NCBI GenBank assembly: GCA_963739975.1
Contig: CAVUCK010000022.1
Coordinates: forward strand, 62,001 to 126,000
From: JALZMG01 sp963739975
Lineage (GTDB): Bacteria > Actinomycetota > Acidimicrobiia > Acidimicrobiales > Ilumatobacteraceae
DNA: 64,000 nt
Direction: 5' to 3'
This document shows, in pieces, positions 1 through 7,399 of this stretch; the stretch's first letter is position 1; each line of letters begins with the position of its first letter. The translations under genes and the position numbers were made by a program. A model generated the notes under the pieces. The model was not told the DNA's origin. It searched no databases and saw only the letters and a list, made by a program, of their open reading frames with translations.

Positions 1-164
1 AAGACCAGCTCCAGCAGACCGCTGCCGAAGTCAGGCCGCATCACCCGCTCGCCGGGGCTGGTGAACAGCACGCCCTCGATGAGGTCGCGGAGGTGATCCG
101 GCCCGGCCGCCGTGGCCGTGCGGCCGCGTCCGTCGGCGCGGAACGGGAGCCCGACGCCGCTCAC
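1..164 (-). CDS. gp25/GPW-like baseplate protein of the eCIS, cut by the window edge
   Basis: Only the first 54 codons are inside the window. They read from a GTG at 164 as MSGVGLPF, then a basic stretch, then HLRDLIEGVLFTSPGERVMR and PDFGSGLLELV. The GERVMRPDFG core is the hallmark of the gp25/GPW family, which forms the inner baseplate ring of phage tails and contractile injection systems (Afp9/Pvc9 type). The GTG start overlaps the stop of a 49-codon frame by four bases (GTGA). It is the most promoter-distal eCIS gene seen here. The baseplate wedge genes usually found next to gp25 must lie left of base 1. Confidence 0.85.
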   Translation of the reverse strand, partial: MSGVGLPFRADGRGRTATAAGPDHLRDLIEGVLFTSPGERVMRPDFGSGLLELV

Positions 165-310
165 GCAGCTGCCTGCTCGCTCGCCCACCCGGGCTCGCCG
201 GTGTGCGGTCGGCCCGGACCCCTCCATCTGGGCGCGGACGTTCTCATCTTCGAGAACCTCCGCGCCCAGAAGGGCGATTGAGAACGTCCGCGCCCAGTTC
301 CATCGCTCAC
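161..310 (-). CDS. 49-codon coupled mini-ORF between PAAR and gp25 genes
   Basis: The frame starts at a GTG that overlaps the PAAR stop by four bases (GTGA). It stays open for 49 codons and ends in a TGA that overlaps the gp25 start by four bases. The inserted DNA is the palindromic repeat found twice elsewhere in the window, and it translates as WARRFSKMRTSAPRW. An 8-bp direct repeat CGTGAGCG lies at both ends of the insert. I see no known domain. The frame may serve only to keep ribosomes moving from the PAAR gene to gp25, or it may be a by-product of an element insertion. Expression is unproven. Confidence 0.4.
   Translation of the reverse strand: MSDGTGRGRSQSPFWARRFSKMRTSAPRWRGPGRPHTGEPGWASEQAAA
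228..297. repeat. dispersed palindromic element, copy A
   Basis: A CTGGGCGCGGACGTTCTC arm is followed by its near-perfect complement GAGAACCTCCGCGCCCAG. A third arm, GAGAACGTCCGCGCCCAG, comes about 14 bases later. The same arms occur at 14855-14896 and 20118-20187. The element lies wholly inside the mini-ORF between the PAAR and gp25 genes. It could fold into a strong hairpin in RNA. Confidence 0.8.
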
Positions 311-624
311 GTTGCCACCACGCGTGCCTGGGCGAACACCGGCGTCATCGGCGTACCGGTGGGGATGCAGGTCGACGTCCCCGTGAGCAGTGCCAGCGGC
401 GTGCCGCCCGCCAGCACCCTGACGGCGCCGGTGGTGAACTGCCCCGTGACGCACGGAGGGGTCGGCGTTCCCGTCAGTGCGCACCCCGTGATCGCCCACG
501 GCCCGGCGATCGTCACCGCCGGCTGGCCCGACAGGAGGACGCGCGGAAACGGCACCATGGCGGTGGCCGGCCCGGCGTGGGCGCACAGCAGCACGGCGCC
601 GACGTGCAGGGCGGGACCGGGCAC
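307..624 (-). CDS. PAAR-like spike-tip protein of the eCIS
   Basis: The 105-residue product is rich in Gly, Pro, Thr and Val. It contains the spaced repeats expected of a PAAR cone, such as LSGQPAVTIAGPWAITGC, with Cys and His residues (LLCAHAGP, CALTG, PPCVTG) that could bind the tip metal ion. PAAR proteins sharpen the central spike of contractile injection systems and can carry effectors. It starts at a GTG one base after the stop of the spike gene, so the two are co-translated. The upstream gene encodes the gpV-type spike that this tip would cap, which supports the assignment. Confidence 0.8.
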   Translation of the reverse strand: MPGPALHVGAVLLCAHAGPATAMVPFPRVLLSGQPAVTIAGPWAITGCALTGTPTPPCVTGQFTTGAVRVLAGGTPLALLTGTSTCIPTGTPMTPVFAQARVVAT

Positions 625-625
625 G

Positions 626-1150
626 TCACACCACCGTCAGCGCGCCGAGGTTGATGTCGACGGTCGGGCCGATGAGGCTGATCGTGGCGCCCTTGCCGTT
701 GCTGATCACGATGCCGACGTCGCTCACGGAGATCATGGCGCCCGTCGTCGTCTGCAGGAGGATGCCGCCGGTCGGGCCGGGCACGTCGCTGACGACGATG
801 CCGTTCTTGAGCGTGGTCTGGATCGTCACGCCGTTCACGCCGGGCGGGACCATCTTGGCCATGACCGGTGTCTCCGCCGCCGATCCCCAGTACCCGCCGA
901 CCCAGATCGGGTGGTCCACGTCGCCCTGTTCGAACTCGACCCAGACGCCGGCACCCACCTGCGGCACCGTGAACACGCCCGTGTTGATGCCCGACACAGG
1001 GAGGCACGGCATGGCCCACGACGACGGGATGGGACCGATGTCCGGCACGGACACCTGCACGCGCCCGATCTGCATCGGATCGATGTTGTTGACGACGACG
1101 CCGCGGTACTTGCCGTAGTACCGAGTGGTGGTGGCGAGGGCATCGGTCAT
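626..1150 (-). CDS. gpV/gp5-like baseplate spike protein
   Basis: The product is 174 residues and resembles the Afp8 C-terminal region and phage P2 gpV. The N-terminal part (YRGVVVNNIDPMQIGRVQVS) opens an OB-fold, and VEFEQGDVDHPIWVGGYWG is the classic spike signature. The C-terminal third alternates hydrophobic residues and glycine, as expected of a trimeric beta-helix needle. The ATG at 1150 overlaps the end of a 31-codon mini-ORF (ATGA), which in turn overlaps the hub gene. In Afp-type systems hub and spike are often one fused protein. Here they are separate, with the mini-ORF between them. Confidence 0.88.
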   Translation of the reverse strand: MTDALATTTRYYGKYRGVVVNNIDPMQIGRVQVSVPDIGPIPSSWAMPCLPVSGINTGVFTVPQVGAGVWVEFEQGDVDHPIWVGGYWGSAAETPVMAKMVPPGVNGVTIQTTLKNGIVVSDVPGPTGGILLQTTTGAMISVSDVGIVISNGKGATISLIGPTVDINLGALTVV

Positions 1151-1242
1151 TGATGCACCCTGTCGACGATGCGAGCGAGCGAGCGCCAGCGAGCGAGCGG
1201 CCAACCACGGCCTGCGTGGCCGGGGAACGCAATGACGGTCAT
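1147..1242 (-). CDS. 31-codon coupled mini-ORF between hub and spike genes
   Basis: The ATG at 1242 overlaps the hub stop by four bases (ATGA), and the TGA overlaps the spike ATG by four bases. The peptide begins MTVIAFPG and ends RIVDRVHQ. The last 23 or so bases are nearly identical to the end of the mini-ORF at 46570-46677, which also ends VDRVHQ. The middle is a GAGCGAGC-type repeat. A 7-bp direct repeat ATGACCG lies at both ends. I see no known domain and expression is unproven. Confidence 0.4.
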   Translation of the reverse strand: MTVIAFPGHAGRGWPLARWRSLARIVDRVHQ

Positions 1243-2378
1243 GTTGGTACCACCGGGACGGTCGAGAGGAGGGCGTTGCGGGCGAGGGAGAACGATTGCG
1301 TGAACTCGCCGCGCTTGAGCGTCGAGCTGACCGACGACACGTAGTGCAGGCCGTCGAACGCCTCGCCGGCGCCGCGCACGCCGACCAGGGCGCGCGACCG
1401 CAGCACGTGGCCGTAGCGGGCGACGTCGAGCGAGCCCGAGCCGAACACCGAGTCGGAGTGCTGTGACGCGTACGCGAGGCCGCGCATGGCAGCGGCCAGC
1501 GGGTTCAGCTTGGCCGTGTCGTTGAGGAACGTGATCTTGGGTGGCAACGGCGGGACGACTCCGAGTGGCGGGTTGAACGGCGTGACGTCGGGGATGGGGA
1601 TGGGGATGGGGACCTTGCTGAACGGTTCCTGGATGAAGACGACCGGGAGCTCCTTGCGCTCCTTGTCGAACGTGAACGACAGCGACTCGACCGTGTTGTG
1701 TGGACCGTCGAGGGCGAGGTCGAGGGCCGGCTGCGGCGCGCCGACGCGGATCTCCGGTCCCCAGTACGCCTTCGACGTGCCTGGGACCGGGCCGGGATCG
1801 AGGTAGAAGACGTAGCCCACGTCGTGGGCGAGCGACTTGACGTACTGGTAGTCGGTGCCCTTGTGGCGCGGGATGCGCTCGATCGGGATCGGGATGTCCT
1901 CCAGCAAGCTGGGGATGACCAGCGGGATCACGCCGAGCGGGGCGTACTTGGCGACGGCGACCAGCACGCGCGCCGCGGGAGGCATGGCCGGGTAGGGGAT
2001 GCCGTCGAGCTGGATGACGTCCATCACCGCCGACAGGTCCTTGCCCTTCACGACGAGCGTCGCGGTCGGGCCTCCGTCGGAGCGCACCTCGTGGTGGGTC
2101 ATCACCCCATCGCTGAGCACGGTCGTCTGCCCACCCACCGTCACGGCGATGACGACGCGCAGGATCGGGATGCTCGTCCCGCCGGAGAGCAGGAACAGCG
2201 TGTGCAGCGGCGAGCGGTTGGACAGTGCGAACGTGATCTCGAAGCCGCTCTGGGTCTGGCCCGACCCTGACTGGACCTTGATCTCCTGCACGGCGTCGAG
2301 GACCTCGCGCGGCGCGGGGAGACCGACGACCGGACCGATCAAGAGCTGGAGGCGGACGGCCTCCCGCAACACAGTCAC
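1239..2378 (-). CDS. gpD/gp27-like baseplate hub protein of the eCIS
   Basis: The 379-residue protein resembles the late-control gpD/gp27 hub fold (N-terminal part of Afp8/VgrG). Early segments FEITFALSN and SIPILRVVIAVTVGG form the first beta-barrel. The middle part (ARVLVAVAKYAP and YVKSLAHDVGYVFYL) matches the conserved hub helix, and the C-terminal SSTLKRGEFTQSFSL closes the second barrel. It starts at GTG 2378, 18 bases after the LysM gene, with a good GGAGGG ribosome site. A PIPIPIP stretch near residue 255 comes from a GGGGAT hexanucleotide run at about 1591-1620. The product would join the tube to the spike. Confidence 0.85.
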   Translation of the reverse strand: MTVLREAVRLQLLIGPVVGLPAPREVLDAVQEIKVQSGSGQTQSGFEITFALSNRSPLHTLFLLSGGTSIPILRVVIAVTVGGQTTVLSDGVMTHHEVRSDGGPTATLVVKGKDLSAVMDVIQLDGIPYPAMPPAARVLVAVAKYAPLGVIPLVIPSLLEDIPIPIERIPRHKGTDYQYVKSLAHDVGYVFYLDPGPVPGTSKAYWGPEIRVGAPQPALDLALDGPHNTVESLSFTFDKERKELPVVFIQEPFSKVPIPIPIPDVTPFNPPLGVVPPLPPKITFLNDTAKLNPLAAAMRGLAYASQHSDSVFGSGSLDVARYGHVLRSRALVGVRGAGEAFDGLHYVSSVSSTLKRGEFTQSFSLARNALLSTVPVVPT

Positions 2379-2396
2379 CGGTGCTCCCTCCGCATC

Positions 2397-2762
2397 TCAC
2401 CCATCGGGATCCCCGGGGATGCCTTCGGCCAACGTGATGCGCAACCGCTGGCCGGGCCGTTCCGTGAGCTGGCGGGGATCGATGGCGCCGTTGGCGTCGG
2501 CCAACCGCCACCACAGCTCGGCGGCGCCGAGGTGCTGGGCGGCGAGGTTGTCGCGACGATCGCCCTCGATCACGACCACCTCGGACACCTCGGCGAAGCG
2601 CTCCGGCGGCGGGACGAGCCGCCGTCGGACATAGGGGATCGGCGCGGATTCGCCCTGCGCCGCCAGCGCGTCCAGGCCGAGGCCGGCGTAGCGACTGGTC
2701 GGCGAGAACGGCGTCGAGGGGATGAGGCCGGCCTCCAACATCGCCTGGATCGGGTCGTTCAT
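2397..2762 (-). CDS. LysM-like baseplate protein of the eCIS
   Basis: This 121-residue protein has the pattern of the LysM-type protein seen in many eCIS loci. An N-terminal linker with YVRRRLVPPPERFAEV is followed by EGDRRDNLAAQHLG, WWRLADANGAIDP and RLRITLAEGIPG. LysM-like folds of this kind (T4 gp53, Afp7 C-terminus) staple the baseplate around the hub. The ATG at 2762 shares one base with the preceding stop (TGATG). Together with that preceding gene it probably makes up what is one Afp7 protein in other systems. Confidence 0.82.
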   Translation of the reverse strand: MNDPIQAMLEAGLIPSTPFSPTSRYAGLGLDALAAQGESAPIPYVRRRLVPPPERFAEVSEVVVIEGDRRDNLAAQHLGAAELWWRLADANGAIDPRQLTERPGQRLRITLAEGIPGDPDG

Positions 2763-3406
2763 CAGATCCCTTCGAGTCCGAGGGCGGCGAGGGTGGACGA
2801 GGGCGCCTTCACCGCCAGCCGTTCCTTGTTGCGCAGGTAGCTCATGAACAACGTGCCGCCCCGATGGTCGAAACCGAGGTCGTCGACCGACAGGACGCGC
2901 AGCCCGAGTGCGACCTTGGCCCGGATCGGGTTGAGGTTGACGTCGAACGCCTCCTCCGTGATCGAGAGGTCGGTGACGCGGACCGGCAGGACGCGCTGCT
3001 TCGACCACACGAACAGCGTGAGCGGCGCCTCGATGGGCAGCACTTCGAGCGTGCCGCGGCGGGCGAGGGTGTCGTTGTTCTGCAGCGCGTCGGCGCGGGG
3101 CTGCACCAGCGATTCGAGAACGGCCAGCTGCGGATGGACGCCCAGTTGCACCGCGTCCGCGTTCGCCGCTGGGTCCTCCAGGAGATCGGTGGCGTCGATC
3201 TCCGCCTCGAGCTTGATCGTCTCCACTGCGGCACCGCGCAGTCGCAGCGCCTGGGCGCGATCACCGTCCTTGCCGGACGCCTGGACCTGCAGCGTGCGGC
3301 TCAGCGTGTCCGGGTTGTACTGCAGCGCGATGATGGTCAGGACGCGCGCCGATGCGGGGTCGACCTGCACGAGCCCGCCGCGCAGCAGCCGCGGGAACAG
3401 CGCCAT
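2762..3406 (-). CDS. CIS tube-initiator protein (Afp7 N-terminal-like)
   Basis: The 214-residue protein carries the CIS_tube-type N-terminal domain. VLTIIALQYNPDTLSRTLQV is the diagnostic YNP-D-T-L strand, and TLFVWSKQRVLPVRVTDLSI with NPIRAKVALGLRVL are the later conserved strands. Such proteins form the first ring on which the inner tube is laid. A GTG at 3415 is also in frame, but the ATG at 3406 shares one base with the upstream stop (TGATG) and matches the neighbouring junctions. The LysM-like partner follows with the same one-base overlap. Confidence 0.85.
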   Translation of the reverse strand: MALFPRLLRGGLVQVDPASARVLTIIALQYNPDTLSRTLQVQASGKDGDRAQALRLRGAAVETIKLEAEIDATDLLEDPAANADAVQLGVHPQLAVLESLVQPRADALQNNDTLARRGTLEVLPIEAPLTLFVWSKQRVLPVRVTDLSITEEAFDVNLNPIRAKVALGLRVLSVDDLGFDHRGGTLFMSYLRNKERLAVKAPSSTLAALGLEGI

Positions 3407-4026
3407 CAGCGCCACCTCCGCGCCGCCGCCGACGAGGTGAGCGGTGAGGGCACGCTGTGCCCCGATCTCTCACCACACGGTGGTCCGGCGCGTCGGGACA
3501 CGCTGCGTAGGAGCTGGCGCGGCTCGGCGTCCGGACGGAGGTCGTCCAGGTACTGCTCGGCACCGACTGGTGCGAACACGATCAGCGCCAGCAGCAACGC
3601 GTTGCCGGGGTTGGTGCGAACGGCCAGCCCGCGCTCGGGCCACACCCGTTCGGCGCCGGTCAACATCACCCGCCCGAGCGCCGCATCGAGGACGAGGGCC
3701 GGGGGGCCGAGGGCCGCCAGCGACGTCTCGTCGGCGATCGTCGGTTCACCGGACGGCTCCACCGGGTTGAAGCCGGCCAGCAGCACGACGTCGCCGGCCG
3801 GTTCGGCACAGGCGAACAGGCCGGATTCCCACCGCTGCGAGGCGGCGGCGTAGCGATCGACCTCCACCTCCCGCCGTCCGAGCAGCTCGGTGCCGAATGG
3901 CGCATCGTCGAGGTCGAGCACGCCACGCACGTCGGCCAGCCGGATGGGCGGTTCGAGCGCCAGGTCCGGGACTCGGGCGGCGGCGAGGGCCTCCAGGACC
4001 CGAGCGATCACGGTCGGGTTCGTCAT
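3406..4026 (-). CDS. eCIS-linked protein of unknown function, downstream of the cargo gene
   Basis: I do not recognise this 206-residue protein. The N-terminal half is helical and then mixed alpha/beta (IARVLEALAAARVPDLALEP, VMLTGAERVWPERGLAVR). The tail is rich in Arg, Ser and Pro and may be disordered. It is joined to the DUF4157 cargo gene by ATGA and to the tube-initiator gene by TGATG, so it is made with both. A cargo chaperone or loading factor is possible from position alone. Codon use matches its neighbours. Confidence 0.7.
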   Translation of the reverse strand: MTNPTVIARVLEALAAARVPDLALEPPIRLADVRGVLDLDDAPFGTELLGRREVEVDRYAAASQRWESGLFACAEPAGDVVLLAGFNPVEPSGEPTIADETSLAALGPPALVLDAALGRVMLTGAERVWPERGLAVRTNPGNALLLALIVFAPVGAEQYLDDLRPDAEPRQLLRSVSRRAGPPCGERSGHSVPSPLTSSAAARRWR

Positions 4027-7000
4027 GGTGAGGCGGGGGCCGTGCCCCCGATGCGGTCGATCAGACCGAGGAAGTAGGCGGCGTAGACGTTCTGGATGCC
4101 CACCAGGTCGGCGAGCCGCAGCGCCTCGGTGAAGGAGGCGTAGCGCTGCCCGACGGGCGGCGGGACCGCGATGGGCGGCTCGCTGGCGGCGGGTCCCTCG
4201 ACGGCGCGGCGCAGGTCGGGGTCGGCGACCTTCGGCGCCACGGCGTCCCAGACGATCTCGGTCAACAGCGAGTCGACGCCTTCCAGCAGGGTGTTGTTGG
4301 CCGGTCCCCTGAACCTGTTGGCGTAGTCCCGATAGTCCCGGTGGACCAGCGTGTGCAGGTACTCGTGGATGAACGTCTGGAACACGTCCCACAGCAGCAG
4401 GCGGTCCTTCTGGGCGTCGGACCCCTTGAACAGCTGGAAGAAGACGTCCTTGCGTCGGAAGTCTGCGGTCGCCGGCCAGCCGCGGTCGATCTCGTTGCAG
4501 CGGGTGACGTTGGCGGCCACGGCGACGAACTCGTCGACCACGGTCAGCTGGTCGCGGGCCTCGTCGTTCGTGGGAGCGTGACCTGGGCCGAAATCCGGCG
4601 AGGCGTCGTGGGCGGCGTTGAGGCGACGGATGGCGCGCTCGGTGTCGAAGAAGTAGAAGCACAGCGCCCGCGCCATCTGCAGGCGATCCGCCGGCCGCAT
4701 CCGCCGCAGTTCTCGTTCGGTCTCGGCGAACTGGTCGTGCACGTTGCCCCGCCGGGCCGGTCGGTCGGCGCGCAGCTCGTCGCCGCGCTTGAAGTTGCCG
4801 AACACGCGGTCCGTCTCGGCCTTGGCGCGGCGCCCGATCCGCTCGAACTCGACAAGGGTGTGGACCTTTGATGGGTCGGCGTGCTCTGCCGGGCCCTTGC
4901 CCTCGACCAAGTCCTTGTAGGCGTCGTTCACGATGGTCGGCAGCGCGGCGCGCAACTTCTGCGCGTAGTCGTCGGTCTCGCCGGGCAGCGTGCGTCGGAA
5001 CGTTGCCCTGGCTCCCGTCGCAGTTCGACGGGCGAGCGGAGACAGCGCCTCCCTCAGCTCGCCAGCGCGGGCAGGGTCCGTCGGCGAAGTGCTGTTCCTG
5101 AGGTCCTCGGCGGTTGCCGGGATCTGCTCCCTCATGAAATGGAGGATCACCTGCTCGGTCTTGTACTGCAGGCGGCGGTGGACCTTGATCCGTTCCTTCA
5201 GCGCGTTGAGCTTCGCCGCGTCGGGGACGGCGGCCCGGTCCAGCCGTTCGAACTCCTCGACCAGCGCCTCACCGCGTGCCTGCAACGCGGGCCGCCGAGT
5301 TCCCGCCAGGTGGTGCAGCGCGGCCGTCCGGTCGGTGGCCGAGTAGCCGGCGACGATGGCGATGAGGTCCTGGACGCTGCGGTCGCCGTCGAACCGGTAG
5401 TCGAGCCCAGCCGGCGAGAACCCGAACGTCGGGGCATTGGCAGGCGTGGCCGGACCGACGACGGTGAACGTTCCGGCCAGCACGGCGGCGCGCCCGCCGG
5501 CGAAACGGCTGTTGACGAAGCTGTCGAGGCGCTGACGCTGTGCCTTGTCGTCGATGTCGCGCTCGATGCGGGCCAGGCCGACGGCAGGCCCGCTGAGGAT
5601 CGGCGCAAGATCCACGGCGTCGGACAGCTCGAGGAGGTCGACGATGGCGGTCTCGTCCTCGATGAGCGTCGGTCCGTCGAGCATCTCCGAGATCAGGAGG
5701 ACCTTCTGCGCCGGGCTCAGGTCGAACTCCGGGCTGGAGGCCTTCCAGCGGGCGACGATGGCGCGGGCCTTGTTGTCGCTGTCGTAGGCGCCTTCGATCT
5801 GCCGCCGTGCCGTGACCAGCCGCAGGTAGTCGAGCAGCTCGCGGTCCTCCCACCGACCCTCCGAGATGCCGAGCAGGATGCCGATCGACTCGAAGATGCC
5901 GCGCCGCTGGATCGGTTGCGGGCCGCTCGTCGCCGCTCGGGACTGTTGTACGACGTGGGCCAGCTCATGGGCGAGGAGGTGACGGCCGGCCGGGCTGGCC
6001 GGGTCGAACCGGCCGCTCCCGAACACGATGTGCTCGTCGACGGTGAAGGCGGCGGCGGCGATGCCAGCCGCGCCGTCCGCCGCTCGCCCGTCGTCGTGGA
6101 TGCGCACGGCCGAGAAGTCCACGCCGAAGCGCGCCTCCATGAAGCGCCGCGACGAGGCGTCGAGTGGACGGCCCGACGAGGCCAACGCGTCGTCGACGGA
6201 GACCGTCGCCGGGGCGTCGTGGGACGTGGTCGAGGCGGGCGCCCGCTGGACCGGGGCGTCGGCGGGCCGCTTCTCCTCCTCCTGCTTCGCGTCCGTGTCT
6301 GCCGGCTTCTCGTGCGACGGAGCCGGTTCCGCCCGCTTCGCCGGGTCGAGGGGGATGAACAGCCCGGGGAGCTGCGCCGATCGGGCCACGCTCTTGACGA
6401 TGTCGTCCTGCACCTGATCCTGCCGCGCCCCGCCGGCGGTCCCGGGCGCCACGCGCAAGCCCGCCTGGAACGCCCGCAGGTCGGCCGCCTCCTTGGCCCA
6501 CTGCGCCCGTCGACGATCGGCGGCGCGCTGGTCGGCACCCTTCGGTCCTGGGGCCGTGAAGGTCAGCACGATGCCCGCCTCCGTTGGCGCGGCGACCGGG
6601 CCTTTCCAGGTCACCTTGGCCGAGAGCCCCGGCGTGATGCGGTCCAACGGGATCTTCGGCGGCTGGATGGGCAGCTCGCCGCCGGTGGCGGCGAGGGCGC
6701 CGACGCCCACCCCGAGGCCGCCGACGATGGTTGCGATGCCGGTCGGCGTCGACGCCGCGTCCCGCACCGTCTTGACGAGGGGATCGGCGAGGATCTTCTC
6801 CTTGACGGCCTTGCCCTCCTTGGTCTCGAGCGCCGCCTCGCCAGCCTTGGTGGCCGCTTCCTTGTACTTCTCGTCGTCGGTGGTCGGCGCGCCACTCGGT
6901 TGTCGCTGCACCGCGGCGACGTCGGCTGCCGGAGACGCGGCGAATGACCAACCCGACACGGTGCCTCCACGAGCCACGACGTCGGCGGCCCGTTCGGCTT

Positions 7001-7097
7001 GACGCTCGGCGGCGTCGTGGGGCGTCGACACCATGCGGCGGCGCGACTGCGGGCGACGCACCGGAGACGGTGCTGTCGTGTGCACCGGGCTGGTCAT
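4023..7097 (-). CDS. DUF4157 eCIS cargo candidate with two HExxH metalloprotease motifs
   Basis: The 1024-residue protein contains a DUF4157 domain at about residues 320-390. It is recognised by MEARFGVDFSAVRIHDD and AHELAHVVQQS, which supplies zinc motif H377-E378-L-A-H381. DUF4157 is strongly associated with eCIS loci and their payloads. The N-terminal 300 residues are low-complexity, with a glycine-rich hydrophobic segment near residue 120. The C-terminal region, mostly helical, holds a second motif I-HEYLH at H911-H915, followed by a tract that includes LLEGVDSLLTEIVWD. A larger frame opens at 7259, but the ATG at 7097 overlaps the upstream stop by ATGA and is preferred. A toxin or cleaved payload is the likely role. 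The catalytic function of either site is inferred. Confidence 0.85.
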   Translation of the reverse strand: MTSPVHTTAPSPVRRPQSRRRMVSTPHDAAERQAERAADVVARGGTVSGWSFAASPAADVAAVQRQPSGAPTTDDEKYKEAATKAGEAALETKEGKAVKEKILADPLVKTVRDAASTPTGIATIVGGLGVGVGALAATGGELPIQPPKIPLDRITPGLSAKVTWKGPVAAPTEAGIVLTFTAPGPKGADQRAADRRRAQWAKEAADLRAFQAGLRVAPGTAGGARQDQVQDDIVKSVARSAQLPGLFIPLDPAKRAEPAPSHEKPADTDAKQEEEKRPADAPVQRAPASTTSHDAPATVSVDDALASSGRPLDASSRRFMEARFGVDFSAVRIHDDGRAADGAAGIAAAAFTVDEHIVFGSGRFDPASPAGRHLLAHELAHVVQQSRAATSGPQPIQRRGIFESIGILLGISEGRWEDRELLDYLRLVTARRQIEGAYDSDNKARAIVARWKASSPEFDLSPAQKVLLISEMLDGPTLIEDETAIVDLLELSDAVDLAPILSGPAVGLARIERDIDDKAQRQRLDSFVNSRFAGGRAAVLAGTFTVVGPATPANAPTFGFSPAGLDYRFDGDRSVQDLIAIVAGYSATDRTAALHHLAGTRRPALQARGEALVEEFERLDRAAVPDAAKLNALKERIKVHRRLQYKTEQVILHFMREQIPATAEDLRNSTSPTDPARAGELREALSPLARRTATGARATFRRTLPGETDDYAQKLRAALPTIVNDAYKDLVEGKGPAEHADPSKVHTLVEFERIGRRAKAETDRVFGNFKRGDELRADRPARRGNVHDQFAETERELRRMRPADRLQMARALCFYFFDTERAIRRLNAAHDASPDFGPGHAPTNDEARDQLTVVDEFVAVAANVTRCNEIDRGWPATADFRRKDVFFQLFKGSDAQKDRLLLWDVFQTFIHEYLHTLVHRDYRDYANRFRGPANNTLLEGVDSLLTEIVWDAVAPKVADPDLRRAVEGPAASEPPIAVPPPVGQRYASFTEALRLADLVGIQNVYAAYFLGLIDRIGGTAPASP

Positions 7098-7399
7098 CGC
7101 CGCCGCTCCATGGCTGCGGTGCGGCCCATCAGCTCCGACCACATCGCGTCGGCGAGCGCGGTTCCGATGGCCGCTGCCGATCGGCCAGGAACGTCCACGA
7201 CCGGGAGCCGACGGACGCTCTCGGCTCGCCCCAGCACGGGCCCGGCCATCGACGCCCACTGCGTGGCGAGCTCGGAGAGGCGGGCCTCGAAGTGCGCGGT
7301 CACGTCCCTGGCCTGCTCGTCGGGCACACCACGGAGCACCACTTCGTCGATCGTGACGTCGACGGTGGCTCGTTGCGCCGTGGTCGCCGGTGCCCTCAT
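7094..7399 (-). CDS. small eCIS-linked protein of unknown function
   Basis: The 101-residue product opens MRAPATTAQRATVDVTIDEVVL and then has RGVPDEQARDVTAHFEARLS, a predicted beta segment leading into a helix. I know no named family for it, though small proteins with an IDEVVLRGV-like strand are familiar next to DUF4157 genes in eCIS loci. It is coupled by ATGA overlaps to the ATPase gene upstream and to the cargo gene downstream. A role as adaptor or chaperone for the cargo is plausible but rests on position only. Confidence 0.65.
   Translation of the reverse strand: MRAPATTAQRATVDVTIDEVVLRGVPDEQARDVTAHFEARLSELATQWASMAGPVLGRAESVRRLPVVDVPGRSAAAIGTALADAMWSELMGRTAAMERRR

Noticed and set aside
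203..1153. Plus-strand frame of 316 codons over the spike and PAAR genes
   Set aside because: The composition is Asp/Arg/His-rich shadow. The minus strand has recognisable spike and PAAR proteins.
4881..6947. Plus-strand frame of 688 codons opposite the DUF4157 gene
   Set aside because: It is antisense to a gene with clear motifs and has no recognisable domain.
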